NCBI RefSeq assembly: GCF_011398355.1 | Contig: NZ_AP021889.1 | Span: forward strand, 2,294,001-2,358,000 | Length of the DNA: 64,000 nt | Direction of reading: 5' to 3' | DNA from: Thiosulfatimonas sediminis | GTDB taxonomy: Bacteria > Pseudomonadota > Gammaproteobacteria > Thiomicrospirales > Thiomicrospiraceae | In this document: piece by piece, positions 26,109-35,949 of the stretch | How the letters are laid out: the number at the start of each line of letters is the position of its first letter | Position numbering within the stretch: the first letter of the stretch is position 1 | Position numbers and translations under genes: made by a program | The notes under the pieces: generated by a model | Database searches by the model: none | What the model was told of the DNA's origin: nothing | Seen by the model: only the letters and a program-made list of their open reading frames with translations

Positions 26109-26354
26109 TTATAGATTTTTGGCACGAATCAAACGTATACCGACCACAAAAAATAACCACAATACCATTAAAAACAAAAAACTACTGATACCGAATGCAA
26201 CAATCTGCAAGAGGTACCCGGGGTCTGTCTGATACGAATACAGCAAACTCAACCCCTGATTTAAAATCATCCATGACCATAAAACGGCTCCCGCTACAGC
26301 AGTTACCAACAAAAAGACTCCTTCTTTTCGACACTTCTCCTTTGTGATTCTCAT
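26109..26354 (-). CDS. Small two-helix membrane protein, unknown function
   Basis: An 81-residue protein with a charged start (MRITKEKCRKEG) and two hydrophobic segments at about residues 13-38 and 47-73, so a small inner-membrane protein. A GGGAGAG ribosome binding site seven bases before the ATG supports translation. It stands alone on the minus strand between the convergent pyr operon end and the small gene downstream of ppk2. I do not recognise a family. Confidence 0.6.
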   Translation of the reverse strand: MRITKEKCRKEGVFLLVTAVAGAVLWSWMILNQGLSLLYSYQTDPGYLLQIVAFGISSFLFLMVLWLFFVVGIRLIRAKNL

Positions 26355-26548
26355 GACGCTCTCCCAGAAAAAAGGGTGAATACCAAATTGGCATACATGA
26401 TATCAGAAAAAACTAATAACACGTATTTTTACGTACAGTATACGACTTTAATCCAGAAAGTAAAACTATTTTTACTAGTACTGCTTGTATCCCCTACCTA
26501 GAAAAAACCTAAGAACGCCAATTCAGGCGAGACTCTGAGAATTTAAAT

Positions 26549-26779
26549 TTATTTTTCATCTTGTTCAATACTTGCTGCCAAAGCACGGGTCTGTTTAGCC
26601 AAGGCCTCCAACTGTTTGGCATTACTATGCAGCACTCTCGAGGCGTGCTCAGAGATAGCCGCCTCGACTAAAATCTGTAAGCTTTCATAGTCCTCTTCCT
26701 GCAACACCTGTTGCTGATCATCACGAAGACTCGTGCGAAACCCCTTAACGACCTCATAAGCGTGTTGTGAAATGTTCAT
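26549..26779 (-). CDS. Small helical protein downstream of ppk2, unknown function
   Basis: A 76-residue acidic, mostly helical protein with no membrane segment. A strong AAGGAGG site precedes the ATG. It starts 21 bases after the ppk2 stop on the same strand and is probably co-transcribed with it. The C-terminal half (SNAKQLEALAKQTRALAASI) could form a coiled coil. I do not recognise a family; a role linked to polyphosphate is only suggested by position. Confidence 0.6.
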   Translation of the reverse strand: MNISQHAYEVVKGFRTSLRDDQQQVLQEEDYESLQILVEAAISEHASRVLHSNAKQLEALAKQTRALAASIEQDEK

Positions 26780-26800
26780 CGCTGCCTCCTTTTGACGCTG

Positions 26801-27595
26801 TCAGGCATCCGCAAAAATCGCTTCACCGCTGCTGACAATCAGTGGATCTGCTTGACCCACGACGCTATTATCTTTACCGTCATACGGAATCTGGCTCAAA
26901 ATAAATCGCATCGCCTCTAATCGAGCACGCTTTTTATCATTTGACTTGACCACCGTCCACGGAGCGTGATGCGTATTAGTGTAAAAAAACATATCTTCTT
27001 TCGCCTTGGTGTACTCTTCCCAGCGGTCAAGAGACGCCAAATCCATCGGACTTAACTTCCATTGCTTCAATGGGTCGCTTTTACGTGCATTAAAACGCCG
27101 TAGCTGCTCCTTACGACCGACGGAAAACCAAAACTTCATTAAACGCACCCCTTCATTCACCAGCATCCTTTCAAATTCTGGTGCTTGATGCATAAACTGA
27201 TTGTATTGCGGTGGCGAACAAAACCCCATCACTCGTTCAACTCCGGCACGGTTATACCAAGAACGGTCAAACAAAACGATTTCCCCACTGGTCGGCAACT
27301 GCTCAATATAGCGCTGAAAATACCACTGACCTTTCTCTTTCTCGTTCGGTTTATCCAACGCCACCACTCGCGCACCGCGTGGATTCAAATGCTCCATCAC
27401 GCGCTTAATGGTGCCACCCTTGCCGGCGGCATCACGCCCTTCAAACAACATGACAAGACGCTCATCATGCTCTTTTACCCAACGCTGTAGTTTCAATAGT
27501 TCGATTTGCAACAAGCGCTTCTCTTGCTCATATTCATCGCGCGGCATTTTTTCGGTGTAAGGATAATTATTTTCGCTGGAAATCACTTTTTTCAC
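26801..27595 (-). CDS. ppk2: Polyphosphate kinase 2
   Basis: Transfers phosphate between polyphosphate and nucleotides; class I PPK2 enzymes phosphorylate NDPs. The 264-residue single-domain protein has the Walker A motif MLFEGRDAAGKGGTIKR, then GQWYFQRYIEQLP, FDRSWYNRAGVERVMGF, FWFSVGRKEQLRRF and NTHHAPWTVVKSNDKKRAR, the full set of PPK2 family blocks. The start is GTG at 27595, with GAGGTGA positioned six bases upstream. The length fits a one-domain class I enzyme; direction (GTP/ATP synthesis or polyphosphate synthesis) cannot be read from sequence. Confidence 0.95.
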   Translation of the reverse strand: MKKVISSENNYPYTEKMPRDEYEQEKRLLQIELLKLQRWVKEHDERLVMLFEGRDAAGKGGTIKRVMEHLNPRGARVVALDKPNEKEKGQWYFQRYIEQLPTSGEIVLFDRSWYNRAGVERVMGFCSPPQYNQFMHQAPEFERMLVNEGVRLMKFWFSVGRKEQLRRFNARKSDPLKQWKLSPMDLASLDRWEEYTKAKEDMFFYTNTHHAPWTVVKSNDKKRARLEAMRFILSQIPYDGKDNSVVGQADPLIVSSGEAIFADA

Positions 27596-27820
27596 ATAAT
27601 CACCTCAGTCAAATTTCATATACAAGAATTATAGGTAACAGGATATTGACTGCTCTGTTTACATCAAAAAAATTGAGCATAATTAAGGAAAACTTAATCT
27701 ACCGCCTATCGGCTACAATAAATAGACCTTTTATTTTATGACGAGTAAAGCGTGGATAACGCCTTAACGAGAGAATGAAACTTCCGTTTTCAAACGGCTA
27801 CACAAAGGATTAACATCCAG

Positions 27821-28564
27821 ATGGAACGCAGCGAACAACTTCTACACAATTGGCATGACGTCACACAACGCATCCATAACGCCTGTCTGCAAGCTCAGCG
27901 CGACCTAAACGACGTGAACTTATTAGCGGTCAGCAAAACCAAACCGGTGACGGATATCATCGCATTAGCACAAACCGGCCAAGTGCACTTTGGTGAAAAC
28001 TATTTGCAAGAAGCGCTCGATAAAATCTCGGCCTTGCCGGAATTAGTGTGGCACTTTATCGGCCCAATTCAATCCAATAAAACTCGTCCGGTAGCCGAAC
28101 ACTTTACTTGGGTACACAGCGTTGATCGTTTAAAAATCGCGCAACGCTTAAGCGAGCAACGGCCAGCGCATCTCGCCCCGTTAAATATTTTATTGGCCGT
28201 CAATATTGACCGAGAAGAGAGCAAATCAGGATTTTTTCCCGAGCAGCTGGCAGCGACAGTGGCCGAGATTCTGCCATTGCCGAATATTCAATTGCGCGGT
28301 CTAATGACCATTCCACAAGCGCGCGAGCAATTAAGTGAACAAAGATCGGTCTTTGCAGAAATACATCAACTGCTCAGCGATTTGCAACAACAATTCCCGC
28401 AGGCGCAGCTTGATCAACTCTCGATGGGAATGTCCAGTGACTTGGAAGCCGCCATTTTTGAAGGTGCCACCTGGGTACGCATCGGCACAGATCTATTCGG
28501 TGCACGCGACTACACAGCCAAAAATTCACTGAAGCTGGCGTCTAAAATACAAAAAGCCGATTAG
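27821..28564 (+). CDS. yggS: YggS family PLP homeostasis protein
   Basis: Pyridoxal-phosphate-binding protein (PLPBP family) that controls intracellular PLP levels; it has no known catalysis. The 247-residue TIM-barrel product has LLAVSKTKPVTDI with the PLP lysine, FGENYLQEALDKI, WHFIGPIQSNKT, HSVDRLKIAQRL, LRGLMTIPQ, and LSMGMSSDLEAAIFEGATWVRIGTDLFG. It would normally be followed directly by proC; here a reverse-strand gene lies between them. Confidence 0.96.
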   Translation: MERSEQLLHNWHDVTQRIHNACLQAQRDLNDVNLLAVSKTKPVTDIIALAQTGQVHFGENYLQEALDKISALPELVWHFIGPIQSNKTRPVAEHFTWVHSVDRLKIAQRLSEQRPAHLAPLNILLAVNIDREESKSGFFPEQLAATVAEILPLPNIQLRGLMTIPQAREQLSEQRSVFAEIHQLLSDLQQQFPQAQLDQLSMGMSSDLEAAIFEGATWVRIGTDLFGARDYTAKNSLKLASKIQKAD

Positions 28565-28734
28565 ATGAATTGAAGAAGGCACAGAACAAGTCCAAATCAC
28601 CTCAAGCATAGAATCGTTTAGCGGAATAAGGCGGCTGTTTGCAGCCATGCCTAAACCTAATCAAAACAGGCAACACAGTCCAGTGAAACTCTTCAAAGCT
28701 CTTACTGGCGAGGCTTGTAAGGGCAATTTGGTTA

Positions 28735-29682
28735 TTAAGCCTTACTCGGCTCTAAGCCTTCCTCTGCTTGAGGATTTACGTCAGTCTGCGCAGAGACAGC
28801 TGGATTAGCAAACTCCGCAAACTGCTGATGAAACGCTTTAACCCGCGCTAACCAGCCGTTTTCTGAATCTTGCTCAGGAAAACGCTGCGCCGCGACCTTA
28901 CCCGTCAAGTCATCCCAGATGCTTTGTGAATCGTCAAACCATTGGCTTAATGCATCCAACGCTTGCTGCCATTTTTGATAATATTCCGGTAGCTGTTCGA
29001 CCGCACCCATATCGCTTTGCTCTTCTGCTTGACCGCGATTCGCTCCATATTCGGCCAAACCCGCCTGCTGTTGGCGACTCACTAAACTGGCCGATTGAGT
29101 TAGATTTAAACTGACATTCTGTAACTGACCAAAGTCCACTTTCATCTCGACCGCGCTTTGCAGCGCTTGCTCTAAGTTACCGCCATAAAATTGATTAGCA
29201 ATCTGATCGACTTGCTCGAACACATCAAAAATTGCACCCAATTCGTTATCATTTAAATCCCCTTCAATGCTCATCGCAAAACGCTGTTCAAACGCAGCCA
29301 TCTGCATCGCTTCTTGCGACTGATAAACAGCATAACCTTGAGGCGTTTCACCACCTTGCTCAGCGTATTGCATCGCCTTGTACGATTGGTATTGCGCATA
29401 CAGTTGACGGAAATCAACCGAAACCGTGTCACCTTCACGCGTTGTCAGCTGCAAATTCATGCTTTCGCTGTACGCAAAAGCCTGTTCGGCTTGAAACATC
29501 GCCCCCATTCTGGATGCCGATGGTGTATAAGCGACATCCCCCACTGACTTAGCTGGATTTTCGGCACTGGGCATGCGGTTTATCTGGGCTGCTGGATTTT
29601 CTGCCACTTTATCCTGATTCGAATTGAGATAGCGATTTAACAGGCCATTAGCGGTTAATGCTTGAGCGATGGGAGTAGACAT
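28735..29682 (-). CDS. Unknown 315-residue protein inserted between yggS and proC
   Basis: A soluble, acidic, glutamine-rich protein (about 12% Gln by eye) with no signal peptide or membrane helix. GAGGTAC precedes the ATG. The only sequence hint is a conserved-looking ESMNLQLTTREGDTVSVDF segment at residues about 74-92, which resembles a motif in some proteobacterial DUF5610-like proteins; I am not certain of this. The central part (EGDLNDNELGAIFDVFEQVDQI) is acidic and helical. It is on the opposite strand to yggS and proC, which are usually adjacent, so it is an insertion into a conserved block. Confidence 0.6.
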   Translation of the reverse strand: MSTPIAQALTANGLLNRYLNSNQDKVAENPAAQINRMPSAENPAKSVGDVAYTPSASRMGAMFQAEQAFAYSESMNLQLTTREGDTVSVDFRQLYAQYQSYKAMQYAEQGGETPQGYAVYQSQEAMQMAAFEQRFAMSIEGDLNDNELGAIFDVFEQVDQIANQFYGGNLEQALQSAVEMKVDFGQLQNVSLNLTQSASLVSRQQQAGLAEYGANRGQAEEQSDMGAVEQLPEYYQKWQQALDALSQWFDDSQSIWDDLTGKVAAQRFPEQDSENGWLARVKAFHQQFAEFANPAVSAQTDVNPQAEEGLEPSKA

Positions 29683-29835
29683 AACAGTACCTCGAAAACT
29701 GACTGATCAAATAGGGTTAACGGCAATAAAACGGACAACTTGAATGTTTTTTCGGGACACCGCTTTCGGCTGTAATTTTGCGCACAATTTGTCTTATAAT
29801 AGCAGGCCTTTAAACAAGTACAAAGACCGAGAGCT

Positions 29836-30663
29836 ATGAACGCAAAAATCTGTTTTATCGGCGCCGGAAACATGGCGAAGAGCCTAATCGGCGGACTGCT
29901 TGCCAGCGGTTACGAGACCCAAAACATTCTTGCTACGGATCCAAACCCTGAGCAGCGCGCGAACCTAACCAGTCAATTCGCCATTCAAACCTATGCCGAC
30001 AATGGCGAGGCCTTGATGCACGCTGACATTGTCGTTTTGGCGGTCAAGCCGCAGATTTTGCGTCAGGTCTGTGCAGAAATTCACGATACAGTTCAAGCCA
30101 GCTCGCCATTAATTATTTCCGTTGCGGCAGGGATTCGCACGGTCGATATCGAACGTTGGTTGGGCGGTGAACTGCCGATTGTACGCACCATGCCCAATAC
30201 TCCGGCACTCATTCAAACTGGGGCCACCGGATTATTTGCCAATACCCAAGTCAGCACCGAACAGCGTAGCCAAGCGGAGCATATTATGCGCGCAACCGGT
30301 TTGGCGCTTTGGGTAGCGCAAGAAGACCAATTGGATACGGTTACCGCGCTATCTGGCAGCGGACCGGCGTATTATTTTTTATTTATGGAAGCGATGGAGC
30401 AAGCAGCACAAGATTTAGGGCTAGATGCCAAATCCGCACATCTGTTAACCATGCAGACGGCCTTGGGAGCTGCAAAGATGGTGATGGAATCGCAGCAAAG
30501 TTGTGCGCAATTACGCGCTAATGTGACCTCACCAAACGGCACCACGCAAAGCGCTATCGAATATTTCGAAGCACACAACTTACGCGGTAACGTAGCTGGG
30601 GCAATGCAAGCAGCACACAAGCGTGCGCAACAGCTGGCTGATGAGCTTGGAGGAGAAGCATAA
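29836..30663 (+). CDS. proC: Pyrroline-5-carboxylate reductase
   Basis: NAD(P)H enzyme for the last step of proline synthesis. The 275-residue protein has the Rossmann start ICFIGAGNMAKSLIGGLL, VVLAVKPQIL, IISVAAGI, RTMPNTPALIQTGATG and the LSGSGPAYYFLFMEAM C-terminal signature. Its TAA is directly followed by the yggT ATG. It opens the proC-yggT-metX-metW run. Confidence 0.97.
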   Translation: MNAKICFIGAGNMAKSLIGGLLASGYETQNILATDPNPEQRANLTSQFAIQTYADNGEALMHADIVVLAVKPQILRQVCAEIHDTVQASSPLIISVAAGIRTVDIERWLGGELPIVRTMPNTPALIQTGATGLFANTQVSTEQRSQAEHIMRATGLALWVAQEDQLDTVTALSGSGPAYYFLFMEAMEQAAQDLGLDAKSAHLLTMQTALGAAKMVMESQQSCAQLRANVTSPNGTTQSAIEYFEAHNLRGNVAGAMQAAHKRAQQLADELGGEA

Positions 30664-31251
30664 ATGGAAATGAGTTCACCCTTAGGACAGGGCGGCCTGT
30701 TTTTACTGCAATTTGCCGTCGGATTAGTCATTTTTGCGCTGATGCTGCGTTTTTTAATGCGCGCGACCTATGCCGACTGGCATCATCCTGTCGTGACGTT
30801 TATCGCCAAAGTGACGAATCCGCTGTGCGCTCCACTCAATAAAATATTGCCGATTAAAGGCCGATGGGACTGGGCTGCGATTATCACCGCAACAATCATC
30901 CAAGCACTTTTTGTATTGCTTGTCGGTTTTTTAACCGGCCGTGATTTTAGCCCAGCATTTGTTTCCCTTGCTGCCATCAGCGAAGTCCTTAATCAGCTAT
31001 TGGATATGCTGTTTTGGCTTATTATCATTCAAGTGATTTTAAGCTGGGTCTCACCGCAATATAATCCAAATACCGCCATTTTCATCCAGATGACGCAACC
31101 GATTTTAGAGCCATTCCGCCGCCTTTTACCACCTATGGGGGGCTTTGATTTGTCACCTATTGTGGCGATCGTCGCAATTAAATTGGTTCAGATTGTGATT
31201 GTTGGTTCGATTGCGTCAATTGCACAATCTATGATAGGAATGCCCGGATGA
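30664..31251 (+). CDS. yggT: YggT family membrane protein
   Basis: A 195-residue inner-membrane protein with two YggT repeats: each has a helix pair and an NP-type segment ([20 protein letters not shown] in the first, [19 protein letters not shown] in the second). YggT has been tied to osmotic/ion tolerance in E. coli, but its mechanism is unknown. It starts immediately after proC and overlaps metX by four bases (ATGA), as in many proteobacteria. Confidence 0.93.
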   Translation: MEMSSPLGQGGLFLLQFAVGLVIFALMLRFLMRATYADWHHPVVTFIAKVTNPLCAPLNKILPIKGRWDWAAIITATIIQALFVLLVGFLTGRDFSPAFVSLAAISEVLNQLLDMLFWLIIIQVILSWVSPQYNPNTAIFIQMTQPILEPFRRLLPPMGGFDLSPIVAIVAIKLVQIVIVGSIASIAQSMIGMPG

Positions 31252-32393
31252 GTATCAGCAACCCCACCGTTCCACAAACGTTCAACGCAAGCACGCCGCT
31301 ACAATTGATTAGCGGCTCAGTGTTAAACGAATACCAACTGGTATACGAAACCTATGGGCAACTTAATGCCGATAAATCGAATGCGATTTTAGTCTGCCAT
31401 GCGCTCAGCGGCGACCACCACGTTGCCGGCATCGATGCCGATGGCAAAACAGGCTGGTGGGATGGCTACATCGGCCCAGGCAAAGTGATTGACACCGATC
31501 AGTTTTTTGTGGTCTGTTCCAACAATCTCGGCGGTTGCCGTGGGAGCACAGGCCCAACCACAATTAATCCGCAAACGGGTAAAGTGTACGGGGCGGATTT
31601 CCCAATCATCACCTGTAAAGATTGGGTAGCCAGTCAAAATGAATTACGAAAACACCTCGAAATTGACCAATGGGCAGCCTTAGTCGGCGGCTCGATGGGC
31701 GGCATGCAAGTGATGCAATGGGCGATAGACTATCCAAACAGGTTACGCCATGCTGTGGTAATTGCCGCCGCACCCAAACTGTCTGCACAAAATATCGCTT
31801 TTAACGAAGTCGCTAGACGGGCGATTATGTCCGACCCCGAGTTTCACGAAGGGCGTTTCTTAGAACACAATACGGTTCCCAAAAGCGGCTTGGCGCTGGC
31901 GCGAATGCTCGGCCACTTAACCTATCTGTCGGATGACATGATGGGCAGTAAATTTGGACGCGAACTTCGTGAAGATAAGCTGCAATACAATTTCGATGTT
32001 GAATTTCAGGTAGAAAGTTATTTGCGTTATCAAGGTGAAAAATTCGCCACTAAAATGAATTTTGACGCCAACACCTATCTGTTAATGACCAAAGCGCTGG
32101 ACTACTTTGACCCCGCCGCCGACTATGGGCACGATTTAAGCAAAGCATTGGCAAACGCTAAAGCCAAATTCTTAGTGGTCTCTTTCACTTCCGATTGGCG
32201 CTTTTCACCACAGCGCTCGCACGAAATCGTTAAAGCACTTTTGGATAACGATGCCGATGTCAGTTATGCAGAAATCACCTCCGAACACGGACACGACGCC
32301 TTCTTATTGCCTAACGCGCACTATGAGGGCATTTTTGCAAACTACATGCAGCGCGTTCTTGACGACATTAAAACCGCAGAGGTAGCCGCATGA
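31248..32393 (+). CDS. metX: Homoserine O-acyltransferase MetX
   Basis: Alpha/beta hydrolase that acylates homoserine, the entry to methionine synthesis; gammaproteobacterial members paired with MetW often use succinyl-CoA. The 381-residue product has [14 protein letters not shown], the [13 protein letters not shown] block, the nucleophile elbow GGSMGGMQ and the late [10 protein letters not shown] and EHGHDAFLL catalytic Asp and His blocks. It overlaps metW by four bases. Unlike many metX genes it shows no riboswitch; its upstream genes are proC and yggT. Confidence 0.95.
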   Translation: MSISNPTVPQTFNASTPLQLISGSVLNEYQLVYETYGQLNADKSNAILVCHALSGDHHVAGIDADGKTGWWDGYIGPGKVIDTDQFFVVCSNNLGGCRGSTGPTTINPQTGKVYGADFPIITCKDWVASQNELRKHLEIDQWAALVGGSMGGMQVMQWAIDYPNRLRHAVVIAAAPKLSAQNIAFNEVARRAIMSDPEFHEGRFLEHNTVPKSGLALARMLGHLTYLSDDMMGSKFGRELREDKLQYNFDVEFQVESYLRYQGEKFATKMNFDANTYLLMTKALDYFDPAADYGHDLSKALANAKAKFLVVSFTSDWRFSPQRSHEIVKALLDNDADVSYAEITSEHGHDAFLLPNAHYEGIFANYMQRVLDDIKTAEVAA

Positions 32394-33001
32394 GTACCGC
32401 CATCTCAACTGAATTTAAACTGATTGCTGACCTAATCGCCCCCAAAAGCCGTGTCTTAGACTTGGGTTGCGGTGACGGATTACTATTGCAACACCTTATT
32501 AAGCATCATCAGGTGAATGGTTACGGCATGGAGCTGGATGCACAAAAAACCATTCAAGCCGTTAAAAATGGTTTAAACGTAATTCAAAGTGACTTAAACA
32601 GCTACGACCTTAGCTACTATTTTGATGAAGATTCATTTGACTATGTGATTATGACGCAAGCGCTGCAAGTGGTTAGCCGTCCTGACAAGCTGCTCGAACA
32701 GATGCTTAATGTCGGCAAAAACTGCATTGTTACCTTTCCAAACTTCGGCTACTGGCGTAACCGTAAACAGCTGATGTTTGGTGGCAAAATGCCAGAAACA
32801 GAAGTGCTGCCTTACCACTGGTTCGACACGCCTAATATTCACATGTGTACCTTCAAAGATTTTGAAAATCTTTGTGAAGAACGCCACATTAAAGTGGTGG
32901 CGCGAACGGTGGTCAATCGCGAACATCAAACCTCACTCGGTATGCGTCTTGCCCCAAACCTTCTTGGCGAAGTCGCGCTTTACCAAATTCGTAAAAAATA
33001 A
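32390..33001 (+). CDS. metW: MetW methionine biosynthesis protein
   Basis: A 203-residue methyltransferase-fold protein that acts with MetX in homoserine acylation. [16 protein letters not shown] is the SAM-like loop; then [44 protein letters not shown]-type [17 protein letters not shown] and [18 protein letters not shown] are family blocks. It overlaps metX (ATGA) and ends the operon at a strong hairpin. Confidence 0.95.
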   Translation: MSTAISTEFKLIADLIAPKSRVLDLGCGDGLLLQHLIKHHQVNGYGMELDAQKTIQAVKNGLNVIQSDLNSYDLSYYFDEDSFDYVIMTQALQVVSRPDKLLEQMLNVGKNCIVTFPNFGYWRNRKQLMFGGKMPETEVLPYHWFDTPNIHMCTFKDFENLCEERHIKVVARTVVNREHQTSLGMRLAPNLLGEVALYQIRKK

Positions 33002-33103
33002 AACCCTTGCACCGATATAGCCAAACGACAAACGGGTTCTGGCAATATCAGCATACCAACCTCGCAAATACCTTGTGATATTTCACCACCCCACCGAGGA
33101 AGC

Positions 33104-33135
33104 ATAAAACAAGTCCCTATTTAGACTTGTTTTAT
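33104..33135. terminator. Terminator after metW
   Basis: A perfect 12-bp stem, ATAAAACAAGTC (33104-33115) and GACTTGTTTTAT (33124-33135), encloses an eight-base loop. The second arm provides a TTTT stretch on the plus strand. It ends the proC-metW transcript before the feo promoter. Confidence 0.7.
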
Positions 33136-33247
33136 GTCTCTCTAATGTTTCGTGCCCATGAAGCTCACTCATAAACCCTGACTAATATAAGCAATAAATA
33201 ATTTCTGTGCGTCATAGCCATTGCCGCGTTTGACTCAAATAATGATT

Positions 33248-33282
33248 TTGTTAAGATACGCTAATAATAATTATTATCATTT
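33248..33282 (+). promoter_or_regulatory. Fur-box-overlapped promoter of feoABC
   Basis: TAATAATAATTATTATCATTT (33262-33282) is a close match to the Fur box, a palindrome built of GATAAT-type hexamers. A TTGTTA -35 (33248-33253) and TATTAT -10 (33272-33277), 18 bases apart, put the -10 inside the box, so iron-loaded Fur would block transcription. The ATG of feoA is 86 bases downstream. The rest of this 366-base gap holds the metW terminator and nothing else I can name. Confidence 0.75.
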
Positions 33283-33367
33283 AATTTCAGTTTTTGGTTT
33301 AGCTTATTTAATCGCGAACAAATCGCCGACAGCAAGCCAAACTGCCTTAACATTAGAGAAACCAATT

Positions 33368-33589
33368 ATGCGGTTAGCGCAGTGCCAAAATGGGCAAATA
33401 GCCCAAATCACTCATCTTGATGGCGACGTGAATATGAAGATGCGCCTTGTCAATTTAGGATTTCACACCAACAGTGTGGTCGAACTCATTATGAGCCGTG
33501 GAAACAACTTAGTCGTTACCGTAGATGGCAGCCGCTTTGCTCTGGATAAAGACATCGCCGAACTGATTAGCGTGGAACGTCTTGCATGA
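33368..33589 (+). CDS. feoA: Ferrous iron transport protein FeoA
   Basis: A 73-residue SH3-like cytoplasmic partner of FeoB. The product MRLAQCQNGQIAQITHLDG then MKMRLVNLGFHTNSVVELIM and ALDKDIAELISV fits FeoA. The longer frame from 33221 would run through the Fur box, so the ATG at 33368 is the start. It overlaps feoB by four bases. Confidence 0.94.
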   Translation: MRLAQCQNGQIAQITHLDGDVNMKMRLVNLGFHTNSVVELIMSRGNNLVVTVDGSRFALDKDIAELISVERLA

Positions 33590-35949
33590 CTGTAGTAGCC
33601 CGTAACCCGCGTGACAAAAGCACCCACGCCTTGCAACACAATACACAAATTGCTTTGCTTGGTAGCCCTAACTGCGGCAAAACCACCTTATTCAACCGCT
33701 TAACCGGCGCACAACAAACCACCGGCAACTGGCCAGGAGTAACTGTCGAACAGAAATCCGGCTATTTCAAACTCAATAAACAGAACTATCATCTTATTGA
33801 TTTGCCGGGGGTATACAGCCTTGAACTCTCCGAGCAGTGCGGTTTAGATGAGAAAGTGGCCTGTAACTTTTTGCAGTGTCAACCAGCGGATTTAATCATT
33901 AACGTGGTTGACGCCACAAGCTTAGAGCGCCAACTGTTTCTCACCGCACAACTGTTGCATATGGGCTTACCGGTCGTGGTTGTACTCAATCGTATGGATC
34001 TGCTGAAAGAACGCAATTTACACATCGATGTCGACAAACTAGCGGAACAATTACACTGCCCAGTGATTCCGGTTTCCGCCTATCACAATAAAGGCATTGA
34101 ACAACTCAAACAGCAACTACCACAACTGCTTAACCATAAAGTAGATCTGCATTTCGACTTACCAGAAGCCTTACATAATGCCGTCCACGCGGTACGCGAT
34201 TTGCAAAAAGAGCACGCCCAGCCGGTACGCGAATCCTGCTGGAAAACGCTACAACTATTAATTCACCCTCACACAGCCGAACTGGGATTACAAAGTTTCT
34301 GTACCGCCGAAAAACAGCGCCTAGAAGAACATTATCAGGAAGACCTCGCGCTCATCGCCGCCGATTTATATTTCCAGTTTGCGCATGATGCGGCGCACGC
34401 CAGCCAAATACACACAGACCAATTCACCCGTAATACCACGGATGCGATTGATAAATGGGCATTGCATCCGCTCTGGGGACTGCCTATCTTTTTTGGCGTA
34501 ATGTATCTGCTGTTTGCTTTGTCGATTGCGGTGGGCAATGTTTTTATCGACTTCTTCGACTTAGGTGCGCAAGCGCTATTTGTGGATGGTAGCGCCCAAC
34601 TCATGCACAACATCGGCTTACCAGAGTGGCTCATTATTTTGCTCGCCAACGGCATTGGAGGGGGTATTCAAGTCGTCGCCACCTTTATTCCGGTTATCGG
34701 CGCACTGTATTTATTACTTTCCATACTGGAAGACACCGGCTACATGCAGCGCGCGGCCTTAATCATGGACAGCTTTATGCGCCGACTGGGTTTATCCGGT
34801 CAAGCATTTGTGCCCTTAGTCATCGGTTTTGGCTGCAATATTCCAGCCGTGATGGCCAGCCGTACGCTACCGGCGCAGCAAGATCGGATTAAAACCGTGA
34901 TGATGACGCCATTTATGAGCTGTAGCGCACGTCTCACCGTCTATGTGATGTTTGCCACCGCTTTCTTTGAAGACAATGCGGCGCTGCTGGTATTTTCGCT
35001 CTATTTTATCGGCATACTGGCCGCGATTCTTACCGCTTGGGTTCTCAAAAAAACACTGATCGGCGGCGAAGCTCCCCCTTTGCTGATGGAGCTGCCGATT
35101 TATCACAAACCAACCGTTTTGAATGTCCTACTCAACACACGAAACCGCTTAAAAAGCTTTATTTTCGATGCCGGTAAAGTGATTGTTATCGTGGTACTGA
35201 TTCTCAATATCCTCAACAGTTTAGGCACCAACGGCAGTTTTGGACATGAAAATCAAGAAACCTCTGTGTTAAGTAGCATCGCCAAGTCCGCAACTCCAAT
35301 TGTCGCCCCGCTTGGAATTTCCGAAGAAAACTGGCCGGCAACAGTCGGTCTGTTTACCGGCCTTTTAGCCAAAGAAGTGGTGGTCGGCTCTTTGGACGCG
35401 CTCTATCAACAGCAAAATGTCGATTTATCCGCAAACGCGGACTTCGCCTTAGGCAGTGCTTTACTGCAAGCTTGGAACACCGTACCAGATAATTTGGGAG
35501 GGATTTTTAGCGATATTTCCGACCCACTCGGTCTGCAATCGATTGAATCGATTTCTGACAAACAAGCGATTGCAGCCGAACAAGGCTTTAGCCTATCCAC
35601 GCTGGATAAAATGGTCAGTGCTTTTGATGGCGCTATCGGCGCTTATGCCTATCTGCTGTTAGTGCTACTGTATTTTCCATGTGTTGCAACCTTTGGCGCG
35701 ATTAAACAAGAGCTCGGCTGGCGCTGGGCAATCACCAGTGGCGCATGGAGCCTGTTTCTCGGCTATGCAGTGGCCGTCAGTTTCTACCAACTGGCCACTT
35801 TTCAGCAACATCCGGCAAGCTCAGCCGCTTGGCTAGCAACGTTTGCCAGCTTGTTTACGATGCTCTGGTTTAGCTTAAAATATTTAGGAAATAAATATCG
35901 CGAGAAGCGCGTCATGAAAGGAGTCAAACGTGATTCTTTTAGAACTTAA
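33586..35949 (+). CDS. feoB: Ferrous iron transporter FeoB
   Basis: Inner-membrane Fe(II) importer with a cytoplasmic G-protein domain. The 787-residue product has G1 ALLGSPNCGKTTLFNRLTGA, G2-region NWPGVTVE, G3 LIDLPGVYSLE, G4 VLNRMDLL, then Gate motifs such as GFGCNIPAVMASRT and FMSCSARLTVYVMF and several membrane helices. It is full length. It sits between feoA and a feoC-like gene, under one Fur-controlled promoter. Confidence 0.97.
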   Translation: MTVVARNPRDKSTHALQHNTQIALLGSPNCGKTTLFNRLTGAQQTTGNWPGVTVEQKSGYFKLNKQNYHLIDLPGVYSLELSEQCGLDEKVACNFLQCQPADLIINVVDATSLERQLFLTAQLLHMGLPVVVVLNRMDLLKERNLHIDVDKLAEQLHCPVIPVSAYHNKGIEQLKQQLPQLLNHKVDLHFDLPEALHNAVHAVRDLQKEHAQPVRESCWKTLQLLIHPHTAELGLQSFCTAEKQRLEEHYQEDLALIAADLYFQFAHDAAHASQIHTDQFTRNTTDAIDKWALHPLWGLPIFFGVMYLLFALSIAVGNVFIDFFDLGAQALFVDGSAQLMHNIGLPEWLIILLANGIGGGIQVVATFIPVIGALYLLLSILEDTGYMQRAALIMDSFMRRLGLSGQAFVPLVIGFGCNIPAVMASRTLPAQQDRIKTVMMTPFMSCSARLTVYVMFATAFFEDNAALLVFSLYFIGILAAILTAWVLKKTLIGGEAPPLLMELPIYHKPTVLNVLLNTRNRLKSFIFDAGKVIVIVVLILNILNSLGTNGSFGHENQETSVLSSIAKSATPIVAPLGISEENWPATVGLFTGLLAKEVVVGSLDALYQQQNVDLSANADFALGSALLQAWNTVPDNLGGIFSDISDPLGLQSIESISDKQAIAAEQGFSLSTLDKMVSAFDGAIGAYAYLLLVLLYFPCVATFGAIKQELGWRWAITSGAWSLFLGYAVAVSFYQLATFQQHPASSAAWLATFASLFTMLWFSLKYLGNKYREKRVMKGVKRDSFRT

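Noticed and set aside
27682-27698. ATTAAG / CTTAAT palindrome upstream of ppk2 and yggS
   Set aside because: Only six bases per arm in A/T-rich intergenic DNA; no known operator fits and chance is a fair explanation.
33221-33367. N-terminal extension of FeoA
   Set aside because: It would run across the Fur box and promoter and does not resemble FeoA.
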